From Chitinimonas sp. BJB300 (GTDB taxonomy: Bacteria; Pseudomonadota; Gammaproteobacteria; Burkholderiales; Chitinimonadaceae): a stretch of DNA of 36,611 nt. Positions 36,491 through 36,611 of the stretch are shown one piece after another. Positions within the stretch are counted from its first letter, which is position 1. Every line of letters begins with the position of its first letter. Location of the stretch: positions 1 through 36,611 of the forward strand of contig NZ_PDZH01000041.1 of NCBI RefSeq assembly GCF_002735695.1, given 5' to 3'. A program made the translations under genes and the position numbers. The notes under the pieces were generated by a model. It was not told the origin of the DNA. It searched no databases and was given only the letters and a program-made list of their open reading frames with translations.

Positions 36491-36611
36491 TGATGTTACG
36501 CAGTGCATACGATAACCTGTCGCCATGAAGAACAAAGAACTCGATTTGTACACCGACTATTTGCTGAGCACGTTTGGTGCGGCGACAGCAACGGGCTTGT
36601 CGGCGATGGTA
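36490..36611 (+). mobile_element. Left end of an insertion sequence, cut by the window edge
   Basis: The left boundary is set by where the B4 repeat breaks off. CTGATGTTACGCAGTGCATA should be the left terminal repeat. A transposase start follows 35 bp later. The right end is outside the window, so inverted and direct repeats cannot be tested. Confidence 0.65.
36525..36611 (+). CDS. N-terminus of a transposase (IS4/IS701-like), partial
   Basis: The first 29 codons are in the window: MKNKELDLYTDYLLSTFGAA, then TATGLSAMV. The LYTDYLL-x-x-FG-x-x-TATGLS pattern is one I associate with transposases of the IS4/IS701 type; exact family uncertain. The frame is open to the window end. Confidence 0.65.
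   Translation, partial: MKNKELDLYTDYLLSTFGAATATGLSAMV

Overview
The window looks like chromosomal DNA of a betaproteobacterium, plausibly near Neisseriales/Chromobacteriaceae (inference from protein style: UbiC-UbiA operon, AzlCD, an XRE regulator of a neisserial type, moderate GC). The core is housekeeping: class I ribonucleotide reductase (nrdA, nrdB), ubiquinone entry enzymes (ubiC, ubiA), a branched-chain amino acid exporter (azlCD), thioesterases, a MoxR ATPase, a universal stress protein and a radical SAM enzyme. Accessory or secreted functions lie between them: an astacin metalloprotease with a lectin tail, a GH3 lipoprotein, a DHA2 efflux pump with a divergent LysR regulator, a solute-binding protein, a cytochrome P450, and a c-di-GMP / hybrid-kinase / CheR signalling block.

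Layout. 1-158: 3' end of a probable group II intron. 310-702: small secreted Cys-rich protein. 800-1320: nrdA control region with a promoter, two NrdR boxes 32 bp apart and several DnaA boxes. 1318-6093: nrdA and nrdB, separated by 678 bp of hairpins and repeat DNA, then a strong terminator. 6193-17615: accessory zone with astacin, GH3, a frameshifted cupin gene, two small orphan genes, MFS/LysR, a solute-binding protein and a broken astacin tail. 17740-20530: P450 and a complete IS5-family element. 20954-27610: a short coupled leader ORF, REC-PAS-GGDEF-EAL protein, and convergent CheR and hybrid kinase. 27893-34728: ubiCA, azlCD, thioesterases, MoxR, TerB-like, Usp and radical SAM. 34976-36414: XRE and GntR regulators. 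36490-36611: start of another insertion sequence.

The most striking feature is a dense population (about 12 copies in 36 kb) of small imperfect-palindromic elements. They fall in two families (A, about 142 or 202 bp; B, about 140 bp) that share GAACCTG termini. Three intact copies are flanked by 3-bp TNA duplications (TGA, TTA, TAA), which points to MITEs moved by an IS5/IS1031-like transposase. The two arms of a copy stay complementary although the arm sequence differs between copies. Several copies begin exactly at, or inside, the stop codon of a gene (astacin, radical SAM, GntR; also a solo end at ubiA). Others sit between promoter and ribosome-binding site (nrdA) or directly before a start (MFS). 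Two copies are themselves interrupted by insertion sequences.

All family assignments come from reading motifs by eye; no database search was run.
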